Shown piece after piece: positions 8,993 through 17,056 of a stretch of DNA of 57,018 nt (the first letter of the stretch is position 1; every line of letters starts with the position of its first letter). Source of the DNA: Archaeoglobales archaeon (lineage in GTDB: Archaea > Halobacteriota > Archaeoglobi > Archaeoglobales > Archaeoglobaceae); the NCBI GenBank assembly GCA_029984855.1, contig JARQZL010000049.1, forward strand, positions 1 through 57,018. Reading direction: 5' to 3'. Position numbers and translations under genes: made by a program. The notes beneath the pieces are model-generated. The model did not search any database. It had not been told where the DNA came from and worked only from the letters and a program-made list of their open reading frames with translations.

Positions 8993-9639
8993 GGTATCAC
9001 AACCTTTCCATCTTCAATCACAAACTCTTTCCAGTCCGTTCTACTGGATGAGCTTATAAACCTGAAAAACCTCTTTTCCTCATCTTCTTTGAATTCAATA
9101 ACTCCATTAAACAGCTGTTTTAGAGTCGTTGTTGTCTTGTCGTCATGCATGCCCTCCTCCACAACATAAACTCCTACGCCTCTCGCAGCCCTCAATCTGC
9201 TTGCAAGCACATGCAGAAATCTGAAAACTGTTTGGGGATTTAGATACATCAGAAGTGCAGAAATTGTATCAAAGGCGAGCAAAATATCTCTCACACCAGA
9301 CCTCCAGTATTCCTCAAGAAACCCGTTGACCCTCACAGATATACCGGTTAAATCCATTATGGAGACCCTTTTTATCTTATCTGTGTCTGCAACATCCTCC
9401 ATCATTGCTTTGGAGACACAGTCGATTATTCTGAAGTCGTCGAGGCCAACCTTTTCAAACCACTCCATCAGGGTCTCTGCCGTATCTTTTGTGGAAACAT
9501 AAATCCCCCCGGCTCCGTTACTGACCTCTTCATTGAACAGGGTTCTGACGAAGGCAGACTTCCCAATTAAAGGTGGCCCGTACACCATCAGGTTACTGCC
9601 CTTGGGTATGTCAAGGTCAATGAAGCCAAGTTTCACCAT
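8989..9639 (-). CDS. KaiC-like RecA-superfamily ATPase
   Basis: A single-domain, 216-residue KaiC/RecA-superfamily ATPase. It has Walker A GPPLIGKSA (residues 21-29), a Walker-B-like strand ending DILLAFDTISALL, and the KaiC-type YVSTKDTAE segment. Start ATG 9639 is chosen because a TATA box sits 28 bases upstream and the longer open frame would enter tatC. It is the first gene of the four-gene operon running to 6887. Such proteins act as ATP-dependent switches in archaeal signalling; ArlH in this same window is a relative. A circadian function is not implied. Confidence 0.83.
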   Translation of the reverse strand: MVKLGFIDLDIPKGSNLMVYGPPLIGKSAFVRTLFNEEVSNGAGGIYVSTKDTAETLMEWFEKVGLDDFRIIDCVSKAMMEDVADTDKIKRVSIMDLTGISVRVNGFLEEYWRSGVRDILLAFDTISALLMYLNPQTVFRFLHVLASRLRAARGVGVYVVEEGMHDDKTTTTLKQLFNGVIEFKEDEEKRFFRFISSSSRTDWKEFVIEDGKVVIP

Positions 9640-9661
9640 AATAATTATAAGCAGAATTTGC

Positions 9662-9673
9662 ACATATTTAACC
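9662..9673 (-). promoter_or_regulatory. TATA box of the KaiC/GTPase/Roadblock/V4R operon
   Basis: The minus strand reads ggttaaatat, centred 28 bases before ATG 9639. It lies within the last codons of tatC, so the operon has its own leaderless promoter. Confidence 0.6.
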
Positions 9674-10417
9674 TTTGCCCCTGATACGCTTTCTATGAAT
9701 GACCCTTGTAGCAAGAAGACTGATCTCGAAAAACAGAATCATTGGAGAAGCAACCATAAGCTGGGTAAGAACATCGGGCGGGGTTATTGCAGCACCCAGA
9801 ACGAAAAAACCGACATAGATATGTCTTCTGTAGTAAGTCAGCGTTGAATATTCAACAATTCCATTACCTACCAGAAATGTCATGATGATTGGCATTTGAA
9901 AAACGACGCCGAACACCACGAGCATGAGAACAATGAAGTTTATGAACTCGGATATCGTGTAGTATGCAAGCACACCCTGACTCTGGGCAGTCTGGTAGAG
10001 AAATTTCATGAACAGGGGAAGCATTATCATATACCCGTAAGCAACGCCGAGAGAGAAAAGGAAGATGGATACAAGGCCATAGCGTACTGCAGCACCCTTA
10101 GTAATGCTGATGTTATCAAGTATATCTGTCCTTTCTTTCAAAGTTCTGTATACAAGATATATCAGATATGGCAGGACAGCAGCGATTCCGAGATTCAGAG
10201 ATATCTTCAGTTTAAGAATCCAGCCTTCGAGAGGTGAGGTATATATCAGGCGCGCTCCTTTCGGCAGCATGTCGGCTTTTATTTTCTCTATAAGAGGATC
10301 AGCTATGAAAGTAAAGGAGAGAGCCCATGCAATTGCAATAAGTACAAAGATTCTGACGAGCTTCCTTCTCAGAGTAAGCAGAATCTCTGCTGCATCGCTT
10401 GCAGTAAAATCTGCCAT
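9668..10417 (-). CDS. tatC: Sec-independent protein translocase TatC
   Basis: TatC is the multi-spanning receptor of the twin-arginine translocase, which exports folded proteins. The 249-residue protein has six predicted membrane segments. Recognisable parts are the cytoplasmic N-terminal segment LLTLRRKLVRIF, the first periplasmic stretch RLIYTSPLEGWILKLKIS, the GVVFQMPIIM segment and YYRRHIYVGFFVLGAAITPPD with the conserved proline pair. No tatA lies beside it. The ATG at 10417 is 26 bases after a TATA box, consistent with a leaderless message. Confidence 0.93.
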   Translation of the reverse strand: MADFTASDAAEILLTLRRKLVRIFVLIAIAWALSFTFIADPLIEKIKADMLPKGARLIYTSPLEGWILKLKISLNLGIAAVLPYLIYLVYRTLKERTDILDNISITKGAAVRYGLVSIFLFSLGVAYGYMIMLPLFMKFLYQTAQSQGVLAYYTISEFINFIVLMLVVFGVVFQMPIIMTFLVGNGIVEYSTLTYYRRHIYVGFFVLGAAITPPDVLTQLMVASPMILFFEISLLATRVIHRKRIRGKG

Positions 10418-10437
10418 TGCAGGTTGTTAGGCAGCGG

Positions 10438-10451
10438 GTATTTAAATTTGG
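10438..10451 (-). promoter_or_regulatory. TATA box of tatC
   Basis: Minus-strand ccaaatttaaatac is centred about 26 bases before the tatC ATG, a near-consensus archaeal TATA box. Confidence 0.65.
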
Positions 10452-10571
10452 TCATACCCCCAAACGTTCGCAATGAAGTGACAGCAGTGGGTTAAGAGGC
10501 CTCCATGCTGCAAGCGAATTCTGGAGCAATCTCGTGAAGAGGGCAAGATTTTACGAAAGCTTGGAAAAGAG
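10452..10571. other. Intergenic stretch between gyrB and tatC
   Basis: About 120 bases with no convincing open frame. It contains a weak inverted pair (ctcca / tggag, around 10501-10529) and is less A/T-rich than other gaps here. A small RNA or gyrB 3' UTR is possible, but nothing identifies one. Confidence 0.25.
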
Positions 10572-12437
10572 CTAAATATCTATATTTTTAGCCTCTTTTG
10601 AGTGCTCCATTATGTATTTCCTTCTTGCATCGACATCCTCTCCCATAAGAATCGTGAACAGGTGCTCTGCAAGTTCTGCATCTTCAAGTGTTACCTGAAT
10701 CAGGTAGCGGTTCTGAGGATTCATTGTTGTTTCCCAGAGCTGCTCAGGATTCATCTCACCCAGACCCTTGTATCTCTGCACTTCTGCCTCACCTAATCTG
10801 TCGAGCAGGTTATCCAGCTCTCGGTCTGAGTAGGCGTAGTAGATTTTTTTGCCCTTCTTAACCCTGTAGAGGGGTGGTTGGGCTATGTAGAGGTAGCCAT
10901 GCTCGATGAGCGGTCTCATGTACCGGTAGAAGAATGTGAGAAGAAGAGTTCTTATATGTGCTCCGTCAACATCGGCATCTGTCATAATAATAACTCTTCG
11001 ATACCTTGACTTGGTTATATCGTAATCCTTTCCGATTCCGGCTCCAATGGCAGAAGCTATGGCTTTAATTTCCTCATTTCGCAGAGCTTTCACCATTCCT
11101 GCTTTTTCAACGTTTATTATCTTGCCCCTGATAGGCAGGATCGCCTGAAAAGTTCTGTCTCTTGCCTGTTTTGCTGAACCGCCAGCAGACTCCCCTTCAA
11201 CAATGAAGAGTTCCCGCTTTGCTGAGTTTCGAGAGGAGCAATCTGCAAGCTTACCGGGGAGGGTTATTGAGATTTCGCTCTTTCTTCTTACTATTTCCCT
11301 CGCCTTTCTTGCAGCCTCTCTTGCCCTTCTTGCCACGACGCACTTCTCTATTATTTTGTTTGACTCATTTGGATGCTGCTCAAGCCACTGCAGCATTTCT
11401 GAATAAACTATTGACTCGACAACAGTCTTGACTTCGCTGTTTGTAAGCTTTGTTTTTGTCTGGCCTTCAAACTGCGGATCAGGGACTTTAACTGAAACGA
11501 TTGCGGTTAAACCTTCCCTTATGTCTGTACCGCTGAGAGGCTCGAACTTCTTCACGTTCTTCCTTCCAAACTCGTTTATCGCTCTCGTAAGACCAGCTCT
11601 GAATCCGGCAGCATGGGTTCCACCTTCAATGGTGTTTATATTGTTTGCAAAGCATAAGATGTTCTCTATTTCTGTGTCCGTAAACTGAATTGCAACTTCA
11701 GCGATTATTCCGTTTTTCTCTGCGGAAAAGTGCACAACATCATGCAGCTTCGACTTGCTCTTATTGAGCTTTTCTACATAGCCCTTGATTCCTTCCTCAG
11801 AGTAAAAATCCCTGACCTCTCCTGCTTTTTCATCAACAAGCCTTAGCTTTACCCCTCTGTTGAGATATGCAAGTTCCTTCAGCCTTTGAGCAACGATATC
11901 TTCTCTGAATACAGTTGTCTCAAATATTTCTTCATCTGGCTTGAACCTTATCGTTGTTCCCGTTTCTTCCGTTTCTCCTATCACCTGAAGAGGTGTGAGC
12001 GGTAAGCCTCTTGAGTACTTCTGGTAGTACACCTTCCCATCCCTTTTGACCCAGACCTCGAGCCACTCGGATAGAGCATTAACAACTGAAAGTCCAACGC
12101 CGTGCAGCCCCCCAGCAACTCTGTAAGCCTTTTTACTGAACTTGCCCCCTGCGTGAAGCTTTGTTAGAACAACCTCAACTGCTGGCCTGCCGAGCTCATG
12201 CATCTCTGTCGGAATTCCCCTCCCATCATCTTCAACACTTGCAGACCCATCTTCATGCAGGTTAACTGTTATATTCCTGCAGTAGCCTGCAAGAGCCTCA
12301 TCTATGGAGTTATCCACTATCTCCCAGAGCAGATGATGGAGTCCTCTAATTCCAACACCACCTATGTACATCCCCGGCCTTTTTCTTACCGCCTCGATAT
12401 CACCCAGAACTTCAATCTGCTCGGCTGTGTAGTTCAT
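10572..12437 (-). CDS. gyrB: DNA gyrase subunit B
   Basis: GyrB is the ATPase and TOPRIM subunit of bacterial-type DNA gyrase, present in Archaeoglobales and other euryarchaea. The 621-residue protein has the GHKL ATPase motifs [21 protein letters not shown] and [15 protein letters not shown]. The transducer domain follows, then TOPRIM with [15 protein letters not shown] and [13 protein letters not shown], and the C-terminal [22 protein letters not shown] 12437 gives the standard start [11 protein letters not shown]; two more in-frame starts lie up to nine bases upstream. gyrA is not adjacent and is not in the window. Length and motifs are complete. Confidence 0.96.
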   Translation of the reverse strand: MNYTAEQIEVLGDIEAVRKRPGMYIGGVGIRGLHHLLWEIVDNSIDEALAGYCRNITVNLHEDGSASVEDDGRGIPTEMHELGRPAVEVVLTKLHAGGKFSKKAYRVAGGLHGVGLSVVNALSEWLEVWVKRDGKVYYQKYSRGLPLTPLQVIGETEETGTTIRFKPDEEIFETTVFREDIVAQRLKELAYLNRGVKLRLVDEKAGEVRDFYSEEGIKGYVEKLNKSKSKLHDVVHFSAEKNGIIAEVAIQFTDTEIENILCFANNINTIEGGTHAAGFRAGLTRAINEFGRKNVKKFEPLSGTDIREGLTAIVSVKVPDPQFEGQTKTKLTNSEVKTVVESIVYSEMLQWLEQHPNESNKIIEKCVVARRAREAARKAREIVRRKSEISITLPGKLADCSSRNSAKRELFIVEGESAGGSAKQARDRTFQAILPIRGKIINVEKAGMVKALRNEEIKAIASAIGAGIGKDYDITKSRYRRVIIMTDADVDGAHIRTLLLTFFYRYMRPLIEHGYLYIAQPPLYRVKKGKKIYYAYSDRELDNLLDRLGEAEVQRYKGLGEMNPEQLWETTMNPQNRYLIQVTLEDAELAEHLFTILMGEDVDARRKYIMEHSKEAKNIDI

Positions 12438-12552
12438 ACCCATCACTTATTTCTTAGTTACAGTGAACCTCAAACTCTTCATACCACTCCCGGGTCCAAA
12501 AGCTGCTGAATTTTCCACACTTTGTTTTGTTTTACCCTGTAGATAAACTTTT

Positions 12553-13005
12553 CTACAAAATTAAGCCTTTTTCAGGGGCTGTAATAAGCTCTGCACGTTT
12601 TTTAGCTCCGGTATATATCATAACAGCCTCCCTCACGAGCTTTTCCATGCTTTCAAGCCCTCTGCCCAGCTTGACATTCGGGCAGTCTGTGGTGATGTAA
12701 ACGTAGAACTCCTCTCCCTCGTACTCGTAAAGAGCCTCTTCCTTGCCCTTCTTTCTTACGAGAAACGGGTATAGCTTGCAGGCTACCGGCTTCCTCTCAC
12801 CCTGTAAGGAGCAGAGATTGCCAGACTGGAATGGACATCTGTTTCCAATTCTCTTTATGTAGTATCTTCCTGTCTTCTCCTCAACCAGGCCGGTGGGTCT
12901 TAGCTTCAGATACTCGTAGAACGTCAGTTTAACTCTATATTTGTGGCAGCAAATACCGCATGCGTTGCAGTGCCATGAAGCTACACGAGTCCATGGCACA
13001 TACAT
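12553..13005 (-). CDS. YkgJ-like cysteine-cluster protein
   Basis: A 150-residue protein of the YkgJ/UPF0153 zinc- or iron-chelating family. The cysteine pattern is CNACGICC near residues 13-20, CPF and CSL at about 57-66, CKLYPF near 76 and a late TTDCPN. Function in the family is not established; a metal-bound fold with a role in protein or RNA modification has been suggested. It lies between gyrB and rpiA on the same strand with short gaps, so co-transcription is possible. Confidence 0.78.
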   Translation of the reverse strand: MYVPWTRVASWHCNACGICCHKYRVKLTFYEYLKLRPTGLVEEKTGRYYIKRIGNRCPFQSGNLCSLQGERKPVACKLYPFLVRKKGKEEALYEYEGEEFYVYITTDCPNVKLGRGLESMEKLVREAVMIYTGAKKRAELITAPEKGLIL

Positions 13006-13029
13006 GATTGTACTGCTGCGAGGAGGAGC

Positions 13030-13725
13030 TTAAATTTTATCTTTCTTCAAAACCCTCGTACCATCTTTGTATCCAACTACAACTCCATCTATCAGTTTGG
13101 AGCAGAATATTCCACATTCCACAACCCCGGGAATGCGGTTTACTGACCTTTCCAGCTCTTCAGGATCCCCTATTTCTCCGAAGTCGCAGTCGAATATAAA
13201 ATTCCCGTTATCTGTAACCACAGGCCCCAGTTTTCCAGTTCCAGTCCTTAAAGCGGGTTTTCCTATTTCAGACAGCTTTTTTTCCACAAAGCCGCATGCG
13301 AAGGGGAGAACTTCAACAGGTACACACATGCTGAGCTTTTCCACAATCTTTAATGAGTCGATGATTATGTACACCTCATTTGAGGCAGAAGCTACGATTT
13401 TTTCCCTCGTTAAAGCCCCTCCCCCTCCTTTTATACAGTTAAAATCCTTATCAACCTGATCGGCTCCATCAAAACAGACGTCGAGTTCCGGATACTGAAA
13501 GAGGTCAACCATTCTGATTCCATTTTTAAGAGCGAGAATGTGGGATTGATACGAAGATGGCACACCGTAAACAACCATCTCTTCCTCCTTTATCCGATTC
13601 CCCAGCTCTTCAAGAAAAATCTTTACAGTTGTGCCACTGCCAATCCCTATCACGGACTCGTTTTCTACCATTCTCGCTGCCTTCTTTGCAGCATTGGCTT
13701 TTCCCTTCGAGACGTCAGCATTCAT
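13030..13725 (-). CDS. rpiA: Ribose-5-phosphate isomerase A
   Basis: RpiA interconverts ribulose-5-phosphate and ribose-5-phosphate. The 231-residue protein has the phosphate-binding motif GIGSGTTV near its N-terminus, the DGADQVD catalytic segment and the GGGGALTREKI motif with the catalytic lysine. ATG 13725 is chosen because aaggtgg lies four bases before it; its 5' end overlaps the surE stop. In an archaeon using Fae-Hps (44745-45938) to make ribulose-5-phosphate, RpiA completes ribose-5-phosphate supply for nucleotides. Confidence 0.94.
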   Translation of the reverse strand: MNADVSKGKANAAKKAARMVENESVIGIGSGTTVKIFLEELGNRIKEEEMVVYGVPSSYQSHILALKNGIRMVDLFQYPELDVCFDGADQVDKDFNCIKGGGGALTREKIVASASNEVYIIIDSLKIVEKLSMCVPVEVLPFACGFVEKKLSEIGKPALRTGTGKLGPVVTDNGNFIFDCDFGEIGDPEELERSVNRIPGVVECGIFCSKLIDGVVVGYKDGTRVLKKDKI

Positions 13726-14491
13726 CAAACCACCTTTTCAGACCGTTCAGGTCTATCCTTGCCGTTGAGTCAAGGCTTAATGGAGTTACTGAAACCTTTC
13801 TGTTTCGAATAGCGTGCAAGTCCGTACCTTCCTCTGCATCTCCTGTTTCAATCCCGTCAATCCAGTAGTACCTTCTCCCTCTTGGGTCGAGCCTCTCCTC
13901 TATTCTTGTCATGTACAGTCTTCTTGCAAGCCTTGTGAATTCAATACCGCTGCATTCTGATGGTACATTTATGTTGAAGACGTCAACACCCTCGGGCATA
14001 CCCTTCGAGAGTATTGCTTCTGCCATTTTTCTGAGGATGGATTTTGCAGTCGAGAAGTCGTATGGTTTGAACACAAACTCAAATTTATCCGTGTCAGGCA
14101 CTTCAAGTGAAATCGCAATTGCAGCACTTCCCTGCGTTGCCGCTTCGAGAGCAGCGCCAACGGTTCCAGATGTGGTTACTGCCTCAGTGGATATGTTCTC
14201 CCCCATATTTATCCCGGATACAACAAGATCAGGAATTTCACCAATTATTTTGTGAATTCCGATTATTACCGCATCCGTTGGTGTTCCATCGATGGCATAA
14301 GCGGTTATGCCATTTGCACTCACGTTGGAAACCCTGATTGGCTCCATTATAGATATGCTCCTGCCAACACCGCTCTTCTGGATTGCAGGAGCGACAACGA
14401 AGACTTCACCAAGGTCTTTAAGTGCCTCATAGCTCGCCTTCAGCCCGGCAGAGTAAAGACCATCGTCATTTGTTATGAGTATCTTTGGCAT
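13715..14491 (-). CDS. surE: 5'/3'-nucleotidase SurE
   Basis: SurE is a metal-dependent phosphatase acting on nucleoside monophosphates and other phosphate esters. The 258-residue protein starts MPKILITNDDG, carrying the two metal-binding Asp residues, followed by VVAPAIQKSGVGRSI and VVSGINMGENI. ATG 14491 is chosen over an ATG 20 codons upstream because the family begins at this motif and the next gene ends at 14502. It overlaps rpiA by 11 bases, which links nucleoside-phosphate turnover to ribose-5-phosphate metabolism. Confidence 0.93.
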   Translation of the reverse strand: MPKILITNDDGLYSAGLKASYEALKDLGEVFVVAPAIQKSGVGRSISIMEPIRVSNVSANGITAYAIDGTPTDAVIIGIHKIIGEIPDLVVSGINMGENISTEAVTTSGTVGAALEAATQGSAAIAISLEVPDTDKFEFVFKPYDFSTAKSILRKMAEAILSKGMPEGVDVFNINVPSECSGIEFTRLARRLYMTRIEERLDPRGRRYYWIDGIETGDAEEGTDLHAIRNRKVSVTPLSLDSTARIDLNGLKRWFDEC

Positions 14492-14501
14492 TGCTATGAA
14501 T

Positions 14502-15254
14502 TTAACCTCGGAGGGAAAAAGGTTTTTGATTTGTAGCTGAAAGGAACTCAACGTCTGTGAACATCTTCTTCATTGCTTTAACAAGCCCCTCTATTCTCAG
14601 CCCTTCTATCCCCTCAATTTCCACATTAACCTTATCACCGGAGACTCTGACCCTCACTCTTCTCTCTCCCACGAGATCCAGAATAAGTTCTTCTGCTCTC
14701 TCCACCTTTTTAAGTGTCTTGAAGTCTATCCTGCCGGATATCCTTGTTGCAAGGCAGGAGTTCGACGGCCTGTTGTAAAAGGAGAGACCGAGATTCTTTG
14801 CAATCTGCCTTATTTCCTCCTTGGTAGAGCCCGCCTCCATCCAGGGGCTAATTATCCCCTCTTCCTTCAAAGCCCTTAGTCCCGGCCTTTGCTCGTTCAG
14901 GTCGTCTAAGTTTGTGCCATCTGCAACTACCAGAAAACCACTTCTTCTCGCCACCTCCTTAATACACTTCATTATCGCCTTTTTGCAGATGTAGCACCTT
15001 TCAGGTGTGTTCTCGAATACTTCCGGAGGCAGGTCAACTTTTATGGTTGTATGAGGTACGTTTACTTCTCTGGCAGCCCTCCTTGCATTCTTTACATCTC
15101 TTTCAGAGGTGAATGGAGTTACTGCAGTTATAGCAAGGACATCCGCCCATCTTTTGCAGAGTGCTGCAAGCGTGGCGCTATCAACCCCTCCTGAGAGAGC
15201 AATGGCTATCTTTCTGCCTGTAATTTTCTTCAGAACATCAAATTTCGAGTGCAT
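14502..15254 (-). CDS. larE: LarE-like sacrificial sulfur transferase (PP-loop ATPase)
   Basis: This 250-residue protein fits the LarE family, which adenylates a pincer-cofactor carboxylate and donates sulfur from its own cysteine. The PP-loop SGGVDS is at residues 21-26, ERCYICKK provides C87 and C90, and the LarE signature NRPSNSCLATRIS places C167 at the sacrificial-cysteine position. No larB, larC or lactate racemase lies nearby. Instead it overlaps the fdhD-like gene upstream by 17 bases, so sulfur transfer to another target is possible. Some annotations call such proteins ExsB or GMP-synthase-like. Confidence 0.84.
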   Translation of the reverse strand: MHSKFDVLKKITGRKIAIALSGGVDSATLAALCKRWADVLAITAVTPFTSERDVKNARRAAREVNVPHTTIKVDLPPEVFENTPERCYICKKAIMKCIKEVARRSGFLVVADGTNLDDLNEQRPGLRALKEEGIISPWMEAGSTKEEIRQIAKNLGLSFYNRPSNSCLATRISGRIDFKTLKKVERAEELILDLVGERRVRVRVSGDKVNVEIEGIEGLRIEGLVKAMKKMFTDVEFLSATNQKPFSLRG

Positions 15255-15897
15255 CTCCCATCACAGCTACGTTTGTGGTAAACGATACGGCTGAAAGCCC
15301 GGTTTGTTTACATATCTTTATGGCAGAGTCAAGAATTGCAGCCTTGGATGCGATGAGGGGAACTCCCGCTCTTACACACTTCATTGCTATTCCCCTCGAG
15401 ATTCTGCCTGAGAAGAGAAGGAAGGTTTTGTTGAGTTCAATTCCTTTCTTTACACACATGCCCACTGCCTTATCAACAGCATTGTGCCTTCCTATATCAT
15501 ATGCTCTCGCCTCCAGCCCTCTCTTGCTTACAATTACAGCAGTATGATAACCTCTCGTTCTTCTGTACTCTTCCGTTTCCAGATATGTCAGGGAATTTCT
15601 TACTTCATTCACGCCAAACTTCTCGCCAGCAACTACTCTGCTTAGACCTCCCTCAAATCCTACAGTTCCCGATGAGGTTACTGTTATATCTGCAAGCAAT
15701 TCCACGCTGTCCGAATCTGAAATGGAGATTCTGACATTTTCAGGGTCACCAATACCTTCAGTCACAACAAATCCGAGGACGAGTTCTTCGAGATTTACGG
15801 GCGTGCAGGCAAGGCTGAATGTTATCCCGTCTATACTAATCTTCACGTGCCTTTCTACAGCAAACTCCAACGTTTTTCCTATAGGGATGACATTCAT
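15238..15897 (-). CDS. fdhD: FdhD-like protein lacking the CxxC
   Basis: This 219-residue protein matches FdhD, the sulfurtransferase that passes sulfur from a cysteine desulfurase to the Mo/W-bisMGD cofactor of formate dehydrogenase. Family features present are ACTPVNLEELVLGFVVTEG, YDIGRHNAVDKAVG, FSGRISRGIAMKC and GVPLIASKAA. The catalytic CGVCG loop is missing: residues 73-84 read VTSSGTVGFEGG. The protein is also shorter than most FdhDs (~260-280). Cysteines elsewhere (31, and in the C-terminal half) could substitute. It overlaps larE. It is either a divergent sulfur carrier or a cofactor-binding chaperone. Confidence 0.8.
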   Translation of the reverse strand: MNVIPIGKTLEFAVERHVKISIDGITFSLACTPVNLEELVLGFVVTEGIGDPENVRISISDSDSVELLADITVTSSGTVGFEGGLSRVVAGEKFGVNEVRNSLTYLETEEYRRTRGYHTAVIVSKRGLEARAYDIGRHNAVDKAVGMCVKKGIELNKTFLLFSGRISRGIAMKCVRAGVPLIASKAAILDSAIKICKQTGLSAVSFTTNVAVMGDALEI

Positions 15898-16213
15898 CAG
15901 AGATAGTCTATTGCAATTTCTTAAGGCTTGCGGGTCATTGAAGCGTTGATTTGAGGGTATGGTAAAAAGGAATATAATCTAAAAGGATTCTTCTTTGGAG
16001 AGCTGGGCGCTGAAAGATCAATGGTTGATGAAAAACACTCAGGCAGAAATTTTCAGAGTAATTTTGAACGAGACCTGGGGAAAGGTGGATGGATACTGTT
16101 TTCTGGGTAATTATTGTTTAGAAAAACTGATGTTAATTCGTAATGTTAATTTCAGTTGCCTGTGGCCAACAAGTTTCTAACAAGTTTATTAAACTCAAAA
16201 ACAATCCATTTCT
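15898..16213. other. Divergent intergenic region, no gene seen
   Basis: About 316 bases separate the fdhD-like and THUMP genes. A TATA-like ccttaagaaatt on the minus strand (around 15917-15928) fits a leaderless fdhD-like start, and gtttattaaa (16184-16193) fits the plus-strand gene. A 61-codon frame at 15995-16180 has no family resemblance or RBS and I do not count it as a gene. Confidence 0.4.
16183..16194 (+). promoter_or_regulatory. TATA box for the THUMP-protein gene
   Basis: agtttattaaa is centred about 26 bases before the GTG at 16214, supporting a leaderless GTG start. Confidence 0.55.
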
Positions 16214-17056
16214 GTGGAAGTTGTTATAGTACGCTACGGTGAAGTTGCTCTCAAAGGAAGACTAAGAAAGCGATTTGAGGACATACTTGTCGGCAACATC
16301 AGGAGGGTAATGAAGCGGGAAAGGCTCACAGGCAAAATAGAAAGAGAGTGGGGCAGAATCTACATTCATCCTGCTAACAAAGCAAAAAAAATTGCAGAAA
16401 GAGTAGCAAAAGTGTTTGGAGTAGTATCAACGAGTCTGGCAACAAGATGCAGTGCGGACATCAACGAAATTGCGAAGCTAAGCGTTAAGGTGGTTGAAGA
16501 TATGGACTTCAACAGTTTTGCAGTGAGAGCAAGAAGGGCAGGAGAACATAATTTCACATCCATGGATGTTGCAAGGGAGGCGGGAAAAGCAATAAAAGAG
16601 ATAACCGGAGCAAAAGTCAACCTGAATAACCCGGATGTTGAAATCTATGTTGAAGTCAGGGACGAAAATGCATACATCTACACCGAAATTTTCAGAGGAT
16701 ATGGTGGTCTGCCCGTAGGAACGCAGGACAGGGTTTTTGCCATTGGTGAGCTCGCTGCGTGGTATGCATTGAGAAGGGGTTGTGACGTCGATGTTGACAG
16801 TCAGGAGGTTGCAGATGCGATTCTGCCCTACGCCTGCTATCGCAGTGTTGGCGTTCACAGCCTTCAAGGCAGATCCAAGGAGAAACTCATTTCCGCATTT
16901 GAGCTTGGTTATCCGGCCATATTCTCTCCCATAATGGCTCACGAACTTCCAGATTACCTTGAAATTCTGAAAGCAAGAAAGATGCCTGTTTTTATGCCCC
17001 TGCTCCCGTTCACGCATAGGGAAGTTGAAGAAAAAAGGAAAGAGCTATTTCCATGA
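16214..17056 (+). CDS. ThiI-like THUMP protein without PP-loop
   Basis: This 280-residue protein resembles the N-terminal ferredoxin-like plus THUMP half of ThiI, the tRNA 4-thiouridine synthase. It runs from MEVVIVRYGEVALKGRLRKR through RRAGEHNFTSMDVAREAG to the hallmark RGYGGLPVGT (161-170). Where true ThiI has the adenylation motif SGGIDSPVAAW, this protein reads VFAIGELAAW (174-183), so the PP-loop is gone, and the remaining ~95 residues are not a normal ThiI C-terminus. It probably binds RNA but cannot adenylate. The start is a leaderless GTG. It overlaps panE by four bases. A THUMP accessory or tRNA-binding partner role is inference. Confidence 0.8.
   Translation: MEVVIVRYGEVALKGRLRKRFEDILVGNIRRVMKRERLTGKIEREWGRIYIHPANKAKKIAERVAKVFGVVSTSLATRCSADINEIAKLSVKVVEDMDFNSFAVRARRAGEHNFTSMDVAREAGKAIKEITGAKVNLNNPDVEIYVEVRDENAYIYTEIFRGYGGLPVGTQDRVFAIGELAAWYALRRGCDVDVDSQEVADAILPYACYRSVGVHSLQGRSKEKLISAFELGYPAIFSPIMAHELPDYLEILKARKMPVFMPLLPFTHREVEEKRKELFP

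Noticed and set aside
8989-9639. Circadian clock KaiC
   Set aside because: It is a single small domain without the duplicated RecA domains, and kaiA/kaiB are absent.
12447-12552. Possible small gene between gyrB and the Cys-cluster gene
   Set aside because: About 106 bases with no frame, SD or conserved motif.
16010-16080. C/D-box small RNA suggested by a ttgatga near 16024
   Set aside because: The C-box is imperfect and no CTGA D-box lies at the right distance (50-60 bases).
15995-16180. 61-codon open frame between the fdhD-like and THUMP genes
   Set aside because: No RBS, no plausible family, unusual composition and an unlikely position among promoter elements.
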